A stretch of 64,000 nt of DNA from Fragum whitleyi (Eukaryota; Mollusca; Bivalvia; Cardiida; Cardiidae), in NCBI GenBank assembly GCA_948146395.1, contig OX411545.1, positions 16,109,526-16,173,525 on the forward strand, read 5' to 3'. Of the stretch, positions 44,801-56,426 are shown piece by piece. The position numbers and the translations under genes are program-made. How positions within the stretch are numbered: position 1 is the first letter of the stretch; each line of letters begins with the position of its first letter. Below the pieces are notes generated by a model, which was not told where the DNA came from, did no database searches, and was given only the letters and a program-made list of their open reading frames with translations.

Positions 44801-45477
44801 GCTAGATTATTCATATGTCCCAAAATATGGAAATTTATTTCAAACAAAATTTAAATTCAGATGAGGACAAACATACATTTCATTTCAAAAAATATATTGG
44901 CCTACTATGTGGTTTTTCTGTGCCTTCTTTTTAAGTGATTTAAATTCATTTCTGATTTTCAAAATTATTTCATTTAGCATGACAAGAACTTAAGTAAATT
45001 GAGCTTAGGAGGAAGATAATACTCCAAAACCAAGAAATCTATAACAGTCTGTTGTCAGTTTTCTGGTCATGTCATAATCACTCTGATCTCCCATTTTATA
45101 TTTACATTTCTGAGGCAACTGAAGAGAATATGATGTCCATACTATAAATCAAATTTGCCACATTTCTACCGGCTGGTTGAGTGTCTAACAGCGTCTAATG
45201 ACTGTAGTGGGAATAATTTTTCTCATTTATGGACAAACTAGGATTTGATCTGGGATAATATACAAGGCTAAAATATTGAAAACACTAGTTTTATATACTC
45301 AATGTCAAAAGAGACATTCACAGCACTATTATGTTTTCTCTAAATCATTCCATAACTGTTTATAATCAAATTGCTCATTTTGGTCTTTTGGACAAGATTC
45401 CAAATTCAGGCCATAATGGTGTTTGACTTACCTGGCTTCCAGGCTGTCAGTTAGTGCTTGGTTAAAAATATATAAGG

Positions 45478-45795
45478 AATAGGTGTATTTTCAAAACTGA
45501 GCTCTGACCTCGGCGATGAGTCCATAACCATAGGTATATCAGGTATATTTAAAAAGAATATGATAGGAATTGAACTTGATCTCTCCTTTTCAACTTTGAA
45601 AGTACATGTATGACTTATACCTTACGATCTAACACAAGCAGTAAGTTTCATTTGAAAGGTAATTTGCACTTTTTATGTTTTGTTCAAACCTATTTTATCG
45701 ATATTGAAAGAATAGCGAGGGAATTTAACCGTTAAAAGTAGATTTCACGGCTCAAGGCGCAAAATCTGGTATAACATCACTCATGCTTTACTCAA
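45478..45795 (+). repeat. ~310-bp interspersed repeat R1, copy 1
   Basis: TAGGTGTATTTTCAAAACTG then AGCTCTGACC, later ACGGCTCAAGGCGCAAAATC. The same order of blocks is found at 58386-58700. Class unknown. Confidence 0.72.
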
Positions 45796-45902
45796 TCACC
45801 TTCCATATATTCAAAAACTGGCAACTGATCAGTCAGCAGTTTCCTAATTTGCATATCAAATGGCAAATCATCTCCCTTGAAAGTTGAACTACGGTAAAAA
45901 AA

Positions 45903-46815
45903 AAAGATGTGTTTGATTACAACACTAATGCCCCCATAACAGCATTTTTTTTCAAAGTTAGACCTTGATAGATGACCTTGACCTTGTCACATGACCTTGA
46001 CTTTGGTACCAGGGGATGCGGATCATTGAGATCTATCATCATCCCAAATAAGCGCCTTTTATCTTGAATAGGCTTGAAGATATTGGCAATGTTAAGTTTT
46101 TTGGTTAACTTTTTGAGTTATTTGACCTTGACAGATGACCTTCATCTTGTCACATGACCTTGACTTTGGTATCAGCAGATGCGGATCATTGAGATCTATC
46201 ATTATGCAAAATATGAGCCTTGTATCTTGAATAGGCTTAAAGATATTGGCAATGTTAAGTTTTTTGGTTAGCTTTTTGAATTATTTGACCTTGACAGATG
46301 ACCTTGACCTTGTCACATGACCTTGACTTTGGTATCAGCAGATGGGGATCATTGAGATCTATCATCATGCCAAATATGAGCCTTGTATCTTGAATAGGCT
46401 TGAAGATATTGGCAATGTTAAGTTTTTTGGTTAACTTTTTGAGTTATTTGACCTTGACAGATGAACTTGACCTTGTCACATGACCTTGACTTTGGTATAA
46501 GCAGATGCGGATCATTGAGATCTATCATTATGCCAAATATGAGCCTTGTATCTTGAATAGGCTTGAAGATATTGGCAATGTTAAGTTTTTTGGTTAACTT
46601 TTTGAGTTATTTGAACTTGCCACATGACCTTTACCTTGTCACATGACCTTGTCTTTGATATCAGCAGATGGGGATCATTGAGATCTATCATCATGCTAAA
46701 TATGAGCCACGTATCTTGAATAGGCTTGAAGATATTGGCAATGTTAAGCCTTTTGGTTAACTTTTGCAGACAGACAGACAGACAGACCTGATCTTTCGAT
46801 ACGGGGGCATAAAAA
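45903..46815 (+). mobile_element. Pearl-like element F2, five 163-bp units rich in TGACCTTGA
   Basis: Head AAGATGTGTTTGATTACAAC with ATGCCCCCATAACAGCA. Core units start near 45961, 46123, 46287, 46450 and 46613 (163-164 bp). Each has up to three TGACCTTGA-type motifs, then TCATTGAGATCTATCAT and TGAATAGGCTTGAAGATATT. A CAGACAGACAGACAGAC tract and the tail GATCTTTCGATACGGGGGCA close it. TGACCTTGA is the complement of TCAAGGTCA, the monomer site of NR5A/ERR-type nuclear receptors. Confidence 0.8.
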
Positions 46816-46962
46816 TCCAAAATCTGACAATACCCTGACTTCTAAAACATCTTTTCTCAATAATTTCAGTGCTTTATTAATAAATCATTATTTTCAGAGA
46901 TTTAGGAGAAACTATAGCATACTATCATAGTTTTGACATTTTTTTGACAGGTTTATAAGGAG

Positions 46963-49740
46963 TTTGACAAAACACCAAAGTTTACCAACACAATTATTAC
47001 GATGCCCTTGACCTTTCCACTTCTTGACAAATTTTCTCTGAGTTCCAAGACTCATTTATCAAGTTTCTCACAAGTCAAGCTTTCAGGTTTCCCAATTTTG
47101 TGTAGATTTGTTCCCATAACGTCCCAACAGGGAATACTAATGGGGCTTGAGTTAGTTCAATCTTGTGCTAATCGTGTACATGATTGAAGACACACGGGAG
47201 AGTCTTGTTTTCTCAAGATTTTCTGTGTTAGGTCATTACTTGTTAATTGACCTTCTTCCAAGTCCTGATGAGTTGTGTACAGAATCTTCACAGGAATCAA
47301 AATTTTCAGAGCTACAGAAAGAGGGTGTATTTTGGATTTCAATTTTAAACATTTCAAGATTACTTTCTTGAATCCTATATTGTGGTTACTTGTTGGAATC
47401 TTCTAGTTAAAACGATTCAAATGAGTACCCAAAAAATAAGGTAAGATTGAGAAACAAATACTTTAGGCCGGCTTTATCCACTGTTAACTGTAACACTGCT
47501 ATTTAAGCTCGTTGTCTGATGATAAAATTTAAAATAGTCCAATTTCAAAGAATTATGTTTAGACATTAAATTCCTGCACTGAAAGCTGTTTGTCATAATT
47601 GTGAGTATACATTTGATTTTGAAAATTAAATTCTGAAACTTTTTCTGATTCAAAAGCAAAAATCAGGTAGTATAAACTAAGATAAGACTGCGCATATGTG
47701 CAGACTGATCTTTGTCAATACCTCCTGTCAAAGCAGGAAATTTCTTATTCCAGGCTCAGCATGACAAGGGTTTAAGTCTATGTAGATTAAAACTATGATT
47801 TTAGCAAAAAGATTGTATCAGGAATTTGACAAAACACCAAAAAGTTTACCAACACTATTAAAACGTCCTTGACCTTTCGACTTCTTGACAAATTTTCTTC
47901 AAGTTCCAAGACTCATTTATCAAGTTTCTCACAAATCAAGCTTTCAGGTTTCCCAGTTTTGCATAGATTCGTTCCCATAATGTACCAACAGGGAATACTA
48001 ATGGGGCTTGAGTTAGTTCAATCTTGTGCTAATCGTGTACATGATTGAAGACTCACGGGAGAGACTTGTTTTCGCAAGATTTTCTGTGTTAGGTCATTAC
48101 TTGCTAATTGACCTTCTTCCAAGTCCTGATGAGTTGTGTACAGAATCTTCATAGGAATCACTTTTTTCAGAGCTACAGAAAGAGGGTGTATTTTGGATTT
48201 CAAATTCAAATATTTCAACATCACTTTCCACTATCCTATATTGTGGGTACTTGTTGGAATTATCTTTTTATGGGGACTCGAATGAGTATCTACATTTACA
48301 ACTTAATTATTAATACTGGTCCAATTTCAAAGAAGTATGTTGAGACATTTAATTTTTGCACTGAGAGCTCTGTATGTCCCAATTGTGAGTTAATATTTGA
48401 TTTTGAAAGTAAAATTCTCAAAATTTTCTGATTCAAAAGCAAAAATCAGGTTGTATAGACTAATATCGGACCGCACTTATATGCTGACTGATCTTTGTCA
48501 ATACCTCCTGTCAAATGGGGAATATTCCAGGTTCAGCACAACAAGGGTTAAAGTCTATGTTGTTTAAAATCATGATTTTTCCAAAAAGATTATATTTAGA
48601 AGTTTAAAAAAACACCAAAGTTAACCAACACTATTATAACGTCCTTGACCTTTCCACTTCTTGACAAATTTTCTCTGAGTTCAAAATCTCATTTATCAAG
48701 TTTCTCACAAGTCAAGCTTTCAGGTTTCCCAATTTTGCGTAGATTTGTTCCCATAACGTCCCAACAGGGAATACTAATGGGGCTTGAGTTAGTTCAATCT
48801 TGTGCTAATCGTGTTCATGATTGAAGACACACGGGAGAGTCTTGTTTTCTCAAGATTTTCTGTGTTAGGTCATTACTTGTTAATTGACCTTCTTCAAAAT
48901 ACTGATGAGTTGTGTACAGAATCTTCATAGGAATCACATTTTTCAGAGCTACAGAAAGAGGGTGTATTTTGGATTTCAAATTCAAATATTTCAACATCAC
49001 TTTCATTGATCCAATATTGTGGGTACTTGTTGGAATTATCTTTTTATGGGGACTCGAATGAGTATCTACATTTACAACTTAATATTTAATACTGGTCCAA
49101 TTTCAAAGAAGTATGTTGAGACATTTAATTTTTGCACTGAGAGCTCTGTATGTCCCAATTGTGAGTTAACATTTGATTTTGAAAGTAAAATTCTCAAAAT
49201 TTTCTGATTCAAAAGCAAAAATCAGGTTGTATAGACTAATATCGGACCGCACTTATATGCTGACTGATCTTTGTCAATACATGTACCTCCTGTCAAAGGA
49301 GGAATATTCCAGGTTCAGCACAACAAGGGTTACAGTCTATGTTGTTTAAAATCATGATTTTTCAAAAAAGATTATATTTAGAAGTTTGACAAAACACCAA
49401 AGTTAACCAACACTATTATAACGTCCTTGACCTTCCCACTTCTTGACAAATTTTCTCTGAGTTCCAAGACTCATTTATCAAGTTTCTCACAAGTCAAGCT
49501 TTCAGGTTTCCCAATTTTGTGTAGATTTGTTCCCATAACGTCCCAACAGGGAATACTAATGGGGCTTGAGTTAGTTCTATCTTGTGCTAATCGTGTACAT
49601 GATTGAAGACACACGGGAGAGTCTTGTTTTCTCAAGATTTTCTGTGTTAGGTCATTACTTGTTAATTGACCTTCTTCCAAGTCCTGATGAGTTGTGTACA
49701 GAATCTTCACAGGAATCAAAATTTTCAGAGGTGCAGAAAC
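46963..49740. repeat. Fourfold tandem duplication, 780-863 bp units
   Basis: GACAAAACACCAAAG-type starts occur at 46965, 47828, ~48606 and 49388. Units 2 and 3 are nearly identical; the fourth is truncated near 49740. Each full unit ends with a family-2 MITE remnant (TCAGCATGACAAGGGT or similar at 47758, 48534 and 49315). The minus strand carries a repeated 60-80 codon frame that is interrupted differently in each copy (see rejected items), so I do not call a gene. Confidence 0.88.
47371..47442. repeat. Family Q foldback inside tandem unit 1
   Basis: AATCCTATATTGTGGTTACT and GAGTACCCAAAAAATAAGG arms with inner GAATC/GATTC. Reduced to its left half in units 2 and 3 (near 48233 and 49013). Confidence 0.6.
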
Positions 49741-49776
49741 TGGTAAGAGGTCTTAAATCTTTGTTTCTCTTTCAAA

Positions 49777-49848
49777 ACCTATGATATTGGTGATTATTTG
49801 AATTGCCTCAACAAGATGATTTTAATGAGTACCCACAATATAGAATTT
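49777..49848. repeat. Family Q foldback
   Basis: CCTATGATATTGGTGATTAT and GAGTACCCACAATATAG, with inner GCCTCAACAAGATGA. Confidence 0.65.
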
Positions 49849-49849
49849 G

Positions 49850-49850
<1 letters not shown>

Positions 49851-49890
<40 letters not shown>

Positions 49891-50155
49891 GGAGTTCAAC
49901 ATGGCTTTCAACATTTTTTCAGTTCTATCACGGCAGTTGGAGCACCTAACAGTGGTTTCCTAGTATTTCTCTTACCAATACAAACACCACATCCTTTCCT
50001 AGCCTCCAGCTTCTACTTTACATAGGACTACGATTATCAACTCATTGGTGAGTAAAAAATAGTCAGAAAGAATGAGTGCCGCCATCGTGGATCAAACCCA
50101 GAACCTCTAGATTGACAGTCCGACGCGCTACCAACGCACTGTGATGGCAACTTTA
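49851..50155 (-). mobile_element. tRNA-derived SINE family 2, full copy with (GATT)n tail
   Basis: The (GATT)n run at 49851-49888 is the 3' tail. The body has CCTAGCCTCCAGCTTC and GACTACGATTATCAACTC. The tRNA-like head at 50090-50153 reads on minus TGCGTTGGTAGCGCGTCGGA then TCTAGAGGTTCTGGGTTTGA. Confidence 0.78.
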
Positions 50156-50245
50156 ATTACACTAAAAAAGATGTAGATATCAACAATTTTTAGTTGATGA
50201 AACTATAAAAATATTGGGAGGGATGGGGGAATCATTATTGACAAA

Positions 50246-51560
50246 CAAGAGGACCCTGAGGGCCCTAAATCGCTCACCTGATATTTCAAGTAAATTATCA
50301 TTAAGACTCCATTTCCTATGATATGGCATGAACCTTCCCATTTTCAACAGAGTTCATTCTTGTGACTTGGCAGACTTTTGATCAAGTTTCATGAAAATTG
50401 GACTATATTTGTGGCCTTTGGAGCTCTTGCGAGAAAATTGTCATTAAGGCCCCTTTTCCTGTGATATGGCATGGATACTTCCCATTTTCAAATGACTTCA
50501 TCCTCATGACCTAACAAACATTCTGACAAAGTTTCATGATGATTGGACCATATTTGCAGCTTCTAGAGAGTAAACAAAAAAATTATCATTAAGGCCCCTT
50601 TTTCCGTGATATGGCACGGATCCTTCCCATTTTCGATAGCCTTCATCCTCATGACCTAACAAACATTCTGACCAAGTTTCATGAAGATTGGACCATATTT
50701 GTGGCTTCTAGAGTGAAAACAAGAAATTTGTCATTAAGGCCCCTTTTCCCATGATATGGCACGGATACTTTCCATTTGAGCAATTTTCATAAGGGACCAC
50801 CCAAGGAATATTTCTGTCAAGTTTGGTTGATTTTGACCCATAAGTTTAGGAGGAGATGTCGTTTAAAAAAATTGTTGACAAAATTGTCATAAAGGCCCCT
50901 TTTTCTGTAACATGGCACGGATCCTTCCCATTTTCAATAGACTTCATCCTCATGACCTAACAAACATTCTGACCAGGTTCCATGAAGATTGGACCATATT
51001 TGTGGCTTCTAGAGTGAAAACAAGAAATTTGTCATTAAGGCCCCTTTTCCCGTGATGTGGCACGGATACTTTCCATTTGAGCAATTTTTATAAGGGACCA
51101 CCCAGGAAATATTTCTGCCAAGTTTGGTTGATTTTGACCCATAAGTTTAGGAGGAGATGTCGTTTAAAGAGATTTATTACAAAATTGTCATTAAGGCCCC
51201 TTTTTCCGTGATATGGCACGGATCCTTCCCATTTTCAATAGCCTTCATCCTCATGACCTAACAAACATTCTGACCAAGTTTCATGAAGATTGGACCATAT
51301 TTGTGGCTTCTAGAGTGAAAACAAGAAATTTGTCATAAAGGCCCCTTTTCCCGTGATATGGAACAGATCCTTTCCATTTGAGCAATTTTCATAAGGGACC
51401 ACCCAAGGAATATTTCTGCCAAGTTTGGTTGATTTTGGCCCATAAGTTTAGGAGGAGATGTTGTTTAAAGAAAAAGTTGACGCCGTGACGGACAGACGGA
51501 CGCCGGACAACGATCGATCTCAATAGCTTCCTTGAGCACTTCGTGCTCAGGAGAGCTAAA
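50246..51560 (+). mobile_element. Pearl-like element E
   Basis: Head CAAGAGGACCCTGAGGGCCC, six or more core units with TCATTAAGGCCCCTTTTTCC and TTCTAGAGTGAAAACAAG, alternating with GGACCACCCAAGGAATATTT blocks, then CGTGACGGACAGACGGACGC and the tail CTTGAGCACTTCGTGCTCAG. Higher-order alternation of two unit types gives ~300-bp super-repeats. Same family as A and D. Confidence 0.77.
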
Positions 51561-51599
51561 AAGAAATCACATTTTGATTGAAGGTAAATGTAGAAAAGA

Positions 51600-51690
51600 T
51601 ATTTTGTCCCTGCTGAGGCTTAAACCCAGGATCCCATAACTGAGAGACTGGCCCACAATATACTGCTGCACCGTCACAGCCACAGCTTCA
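51600..51690 (-). mobile_element. tRNA-like segment, possible SINE head
   Basis: The minus strand reads GGCTGTGACGGTGCAGCAGT and later GATCCTGGGTTTAAGCC, resembling A and B boxes. Single copy, no clear tail. Confidence 0.4.
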
Positions 51691-51938
51691 ATAATTTGAT
51701 AATTTGTTAAGGGTAGGAGGAAGGTATTAAGATTTCAAGGTAGATATATTGTAAAACCTTACTGTCATTCATAAATATTGAAAATATTTGTATAATTTTA
51801 TCACACCTATAGCTTCTAGTCATTCACAAACCTGCTTGTATGAAATAGTTTGAGGTTTTGTGGTTTTATAGGTAGCCGCAATCTGTGCTTCAGATAAGAG
51901 GAGGTTAATCATAACAACCCAAAATCTTTATTTCAAAA

Positions 51939-52013
51939 TGAAACCCTATGTTGTGGGTACTCATTTGAATCGTCTCGGCAAGACGATTCTAATCAGTCAA
52001 CACCAAATAGGAT
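51939..52013. repeat. Family Q foldback
   Basis: CCCTATGTTGTGGGTACTCA with inner GAATCGTC...GACGATTC; right arm degraded. Confidence 0.68.
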
Positions 52014-52282
52014 CTGTGCAAGTATTAATAAGACATTCAGATTTGAAATAAAAAATAATAATACCGCCTCTATCAGTAGCTCTCCACAATTTAACAAACT
52101 ATTGCATAAAACCACTTAAAGGGATTTAAACTGTTTGACGCTGCTTGTCCCACCCACACTGTTAATGATGATATTCTCCTTGCCCTGTGGGCTAGCAAAA
52201 TGACGTAAAAATAGTTAGAACAGAGTTGTGTTTACCCCATTGTGGTGGCCCTCAAATGAAATGTAATGGCCCTGTCACACCT

Positions 52283-52591
52283 CAACGTTTTAGCCAGCAT
52301 GTGCCTAACGCGTTTGAGAATACGACTAAGTCCGCAAAACGTCGGCATACGCTGACCTACATTTTCTTTTTGTCTATTCACAACGCGATGGTAGCGTGTT
52401 CATAGCGAGTTGGAACGTGTGAGTAACCATGAGAAACGTGTCCAGAACGTGTTGATAGCGTATGTCAGCGTATACCAACGTTCTTTAGCGTGTGTCCAAC
52501 GTTCTCGTAACGTTCTCAGAACGTGCTTAGCGTGTTTGTAACACGCTTCTAGCGTGTTTTAACGTGTTCGCAGCGTGTTTTGGATGTACGT
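52283..52591. repeat. CpG array phased at 10-11 bp (AGCGTGTT / AACGTTC motifs)
   Basis: About two dozen degenerate motifs of the form (A/G)(A/G)CG(T)(G/T)T lie in an otherwise AT-rich, CpG-poor window. From 52382 onward successive CG dinucleotides are mostly 10 or 11 bp apart, with one double gap of 21 and a few at 9 or 13. Flanked on the left by GGCCCTGTCACACCTCAACG. No open frame runs through. Function unknown; it may be part of a repeat family. Confidence 0.7.
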
Positions 52592-53265
52592 TAATATAAA
52601 TTCTGCAAGAAATTATCATTTTAAATTCATTCTTTTAATATATAAACAGGCCACTGGCCACTACACATATTCAAATTCAAAGTATGTTGGTTCATGTAAA
52701 AGAAAAATAGGAAAAGACGAAAAGAAAAATACACTGGCACCTGTTGCATATGAAAACACGCATATAACAAACTTATAAGATTACAGGCTGATTAAAGCTT
52801 CTAGTACTTTTCACTCGAAAAATATTGCGAAAGGGTAAGGAACTACTTGTCATAATGCACTCCTTTCTTCATCCATATGCTATACCATGTAGGATGACTT
52901 TCTACAACCTCTCTTAATCTTGAATAACTAGTCCTTTATTTATGTTATCAATATTGATTACAATCACATAATGAGTTTGTCCGTGTGTATGTCCATCCTT
53001 ATACATTTGCAGAATGTGCTGAGACCTTCACACAATATTCTGTTTTAATTTCTGTGGACTCCATCAATATGAGAAGCAGAAGCCTCAAATTAAATTTCTT
53101 GCAAACCTTTTGCATCCTAGAAAATAACTTGCATAACTTTTTGTTTATTTTGATCTTTACTTTGTATTTCAAAAACTTTCAATATCATGAGGAGCAGATT
53201 TCGTTCAGAGTTGAGGCATTAGACTCTACAGTATCAGGGGCCCCTGGTTTGACCAAGCATAAATC
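52592..53265. other. No recognised feature
   Basis: AT-rich; the 97-codon frame at 52985 has no recognisable domain and is not supported. Confidence 0.5.
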
Positions 53266-53640
53266 ATGCCTGCAATGACAAGACAAGAGTACTTACTGCC
53301 AACAGGTGCCATTGCTCAGATGCAGGTGCTAGACAATGAAAAAAATCTAATTGAAAAAAAGGGACATAACTGTTACAACAATATTTTCAGAGTTATCCCA
53401 CTTGATAGTCTGGATAGAGCTATCCAAACTATCAAGTGGGATAACTCTTGAAGCATAGCCCTTGTGATGGTGAGCACACATGCAAAGTTTCAGAAAGTTA
53501 TCTTCAATATTTAATCAAAAGAGATAAAAATTATGATCAAGGTTAAAGTTTGTCATGCAAACACCTACACAAATGACACCAATGTGATGACAATACCTCT
53601 ATTTCAAGGGAAAACAGCAGAGCTTAAAATGGGGAATTTC
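53266..53640 (+). repeat. Probable interspersed repeat containing a hairpin
   Basis: AAAAAGGGACATAACTGTTA leads into the hairpin at 53390-53447, then CTTGTGATGGTGAGCACACA, AAAGTTATCTTCAATATTTA and GATGACAATACCTCTATTTC. The arrangement resembles bivalve interspersed repeats I have seen, but only one copy is present here. Confidence 0.4.
53390..53447. repeat. 58-bp hairpin, 28-bp arms with one mismatch
   Basis: GAGTTATCCCACTTGATAGT pairs perfectly with ACTATCAAGTGGGATAACTC; inside, GGATAG and CTATCC extend the stem around a 2-nt loop. Confidence 0.9.
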
Positions 53641-53857
53641 ACTCAATTACAACTCTTGCTTTATTTTCACCTGAAACTTGATCAATTTCTAACAGAATAT
53701 TTGTTACGAAATCTCTTGTTCATTGATTCTTAAGTGACAATCTTTTCTGTTACAGGTAAAGGGAGTGGAAAAGGCCCGGGATTGGAAAGGTCCAGTCCCC
53801 CTATGGAATCATGCATTATCTTGAATCCACATGAACTTTTTAGACATATCCTTGGTC

Positions 53858-54079
53858 TTAACCCTTGTCATGCTGAATTGAAATCCTCTTTCAGAATTGC
53901 ATTGAAATCAATGAGCTGAAAGCAATAAATTGTGAGTCATTCAGTATTTTAATGATAAATCAACTTTCTACTTTTCTGGTTCAATAAGGAAAATCAGGTG
54001 GTGTAGACTAAGATCAGACTGCACATATGTGTAGGCTGATCTTTGTCTACACCTACTGCCAAAGCATGACAAGGGTTAA
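53858..54079 (-). mobile_element. Family-2 MITE
   Basis: TTAACCCTTGTCATGCTGAA at left, AGCATGACAAGGGTTAA at right, with CTGCACATATGTGTAGGCTG inside. Confidence 0.78.
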
Positions 54080-54119
54080 TTTGGTTCAGTAATAAACCCC
54101 TCCTTCCCCTCTGTCCTTT

Positions 54120-55500
54120 AAGAGTATTCATGAACTATTCATGAACATACGACAATATCAAACTGTTTTTACCAGCCATTGTGATTTTACCAGCTATCGT
54201 GATTTTATATCTCGGCTATAAAAGTAAGATAAATGTTTAAAGGGTGTTATTGAAATGACATAAAATGTTCTGTAGGTGTTAGAATGAATAGACAATAAAG
54301 TCACGATATTGTGCATATTTAATGAAGCTATACTGATGGCATGAAAAAAATGCATCACATAATCAATGGAATAATAATTTTCATTTCGATTCTTATTTCT
54401 CACCTTTAATATGTGTCTACCGAGAATTTACCCTTCTTAAAAATCTGAACTATTCATGAACATATGACAATATCAAACTGTTTTTACTAGCCATTGTGAT
54501 TTTATATCTCGGCTATAAAAGTGAGATAAATGTTAAAAGGGTGTTATTGAAATGACATAAAGGGTTAGTTCATATCAGACTCGGTTTTGACCCGAGTTAA
54601 CCGGGTTTCCATCAGAACGACCACGGTTTCGACACTAGTGATGTCATTTTAACCTTTCAACCTTAGCGCTTCTGATCTTGGGTCAGGCCGGTGTTACTTG
54701 GGTTCCAAAATGGCATCGAAAATAGTGCACAACAATTTGATTACATTAAACAAATGTTCTCTTTTACTTTAAACGACAAATGCTTTTTTCTTGTTTTATT
54801 TAGTATTTTACACGAGTTTATCACATTTCTTATTGGGATAACGATATTTCATGGTTAATCAATTATTGTACCGGTAAATGTGAAGTTTGTTTACTACCAC
54901 CAGTGGGTAACTCCGTTCACATGAATGTCCTTTCTGCGCATGCATATTACAATCAATTTTAGATTATAACATCATCTCACGCGACTCCAGGGTTGCCATT
55001 TGAATTTCCCCAAAATATTCTGAAGGTGTTAGAATGAATAGACAATAAAGTCACGATATTGTGCATATTTAATGAAGCTATACTGATGGCATGAAAAAAA
55101 TGCATCACATAATCAATGGAATAATAATTTTCATTTCCAGTTCTTATTTCACATTTTTAATATGTGTCTACTGAGAATTTACCCTTCTTAAAAATCTGAA
55201 CTATTCATGAACATATGACAATATCAAACTGTTTTTACTAGCCATCGTGATTTTATATCTCGGCTATAAAAGTGAGATAAATGTTAAAAGGGTGTTATTG
55301 AAATGACATAAAATGTTCTGTAGGTGTTAAAATGAATAGACAATAAAGTCACGATATTGTGCATATTAAATGAAGATATACTAATGGCATGAAAAAAATG
55401 CATCACATAATCAATGGAATAGTGATTTTCATCTCCAGTACCTTTTTCTCACCTTTGATATGTGTTCTACCCAGAATTTACCCTTCTAAGAATTCAGAAA
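54120..55500 (+). repeat. Three tandem copies of a ~305-315 bp repeat, the second interrupted
   Basis: GAACTATTCATGAACATA begins at 54131, 54446 and 55197. Each unit contains GTGATTTTATATCTCGGCTA, GAATAGACAATAAAGTCACG and GCATCACATAATCAATGGAA. Copy 2 is split at 54562-55011. Confidence 0.87.
54562..55011. mobile_element. 450-bp insertion within the second tandem copy
   Basis: The repeat phrase GAAATGACATAAAATGTTCTG is broken after ATAAA and resumes at AAAATATTCTG. The insert is richer in CpG (GACCACGGTTTCGACAC, CAGGCCGGTGTTAC) than its host. No clear inverted ends; possible A-rich target duplication. Identity unknown. Confidence 0.6.
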
Positions 55501-55640
55501 AGATTGATGAAAGATGAAATTTTAGGATAATGTGATCAAACTTGAAAATATAATGCTCTACTCACTTACCACATAAAATCAGCAACCTTATAGACTTTCA
55601 AACCTAATACATTTTTGCAGTTTGATCTTAAATTTGCTTA

Positions 55641-55944
55641 ACGCATTTCTCCTAATAGCTCCTCCCTGATAGTAGCATCCCTACATTTTCTACTTATAAA
55701 ACCCACTTCAGATGCCTAAATTTTAAGAACTTGTTGAGCATTCTTCTCTGATTTGATGCAATTTTCCTCTAAACAATTATTCATATAATTGTTTAGAGGA
55801 AATTTACCTCCTAAAATTAAAAGGAATAGGGCCTAAAAGACATAAGTATAATGTTTGTATTAATCAGAAAATGCATACTAAATAAAAGATCCCCTACCAG
55901 GTTATGTGTAGCTCTCGGGAGCATTTATTAGGAGAAATACGGTA
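55641..55944 (-). mobile_element. Family P MITE, full length
   Basis: GCATTTCTCCTAATAGCTCC at left, TATTAGGAGAAATACGGT at right (inverted), with the central CCTCTAAACAATTATTCATA hairpin. Confidence 0.78.
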
Positions 55945-56158
55945 CGCAACCTGTGTCCTCTCTCTTTAGCACTATTCCTCCTGAATTCAAAAATTGTTTA
56001 AATAATTCCCTATCTTGAGAGACATTTCAGCAAGTCTATCCCATGTTTATCCCATAATAAGTTAGTAAGGAATCAGGCAGTGTAGGCTACGATCAGCCTG
56101 CACAAATGATCCAGCTGATCTTAGTTTATACTTTCTACTATGAAGATCATTAGAAGGT

Positions 56159-56406
56159 TTTATCCTTGCCATGCAGATCCCGGAATATTCCTGCTTTGGC
56201 AGAAGGAATGGACAAACATCAGCCTGCACATATGTGCAGTCTGATCTTAGTCTACACCAATTGATTTTCCTTTTAAAACCAGAAAAATTTCAGAAATTAT
56301 ATATTTCAAAATCAAATGCTGACTCACAATTAGGCATTACAGATTTCAGCACTTTGATTAAAATATAATTTTGCCAAGGTTTTCTATTCAGCATGACAAG
56401 GGTTAA
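56159..56406 (+). mobile_element. Family-2 MITE
   Basis: TTATCCTTGCCATGCAGATC to TTCAGCATGACAAGGGTTAA, with CCTGCACATATGTGCAGTCT inside. A separate fragment with CAGCCTGCACAAATGATCC precedes it (56060-56140). Confidence 0.76.
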
Positions 56407-56426
56407 TACTGAATTATTTACATATC

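Noticed and set aside
47259..47270. CTGATGAG as another hammerhead core
   Set aside because: No stem II closing into GAAA and no cleavage triplet follow within the required distance.
49471..49719. 82-codon minus-strand frame in the fourth tandem unit as a real exon
   Set aside because: The other three copies carry an in-frame stop and several amino-acid changes without sign of constraint, and this copy lacks a splice acceptor. I recognise no protein family.
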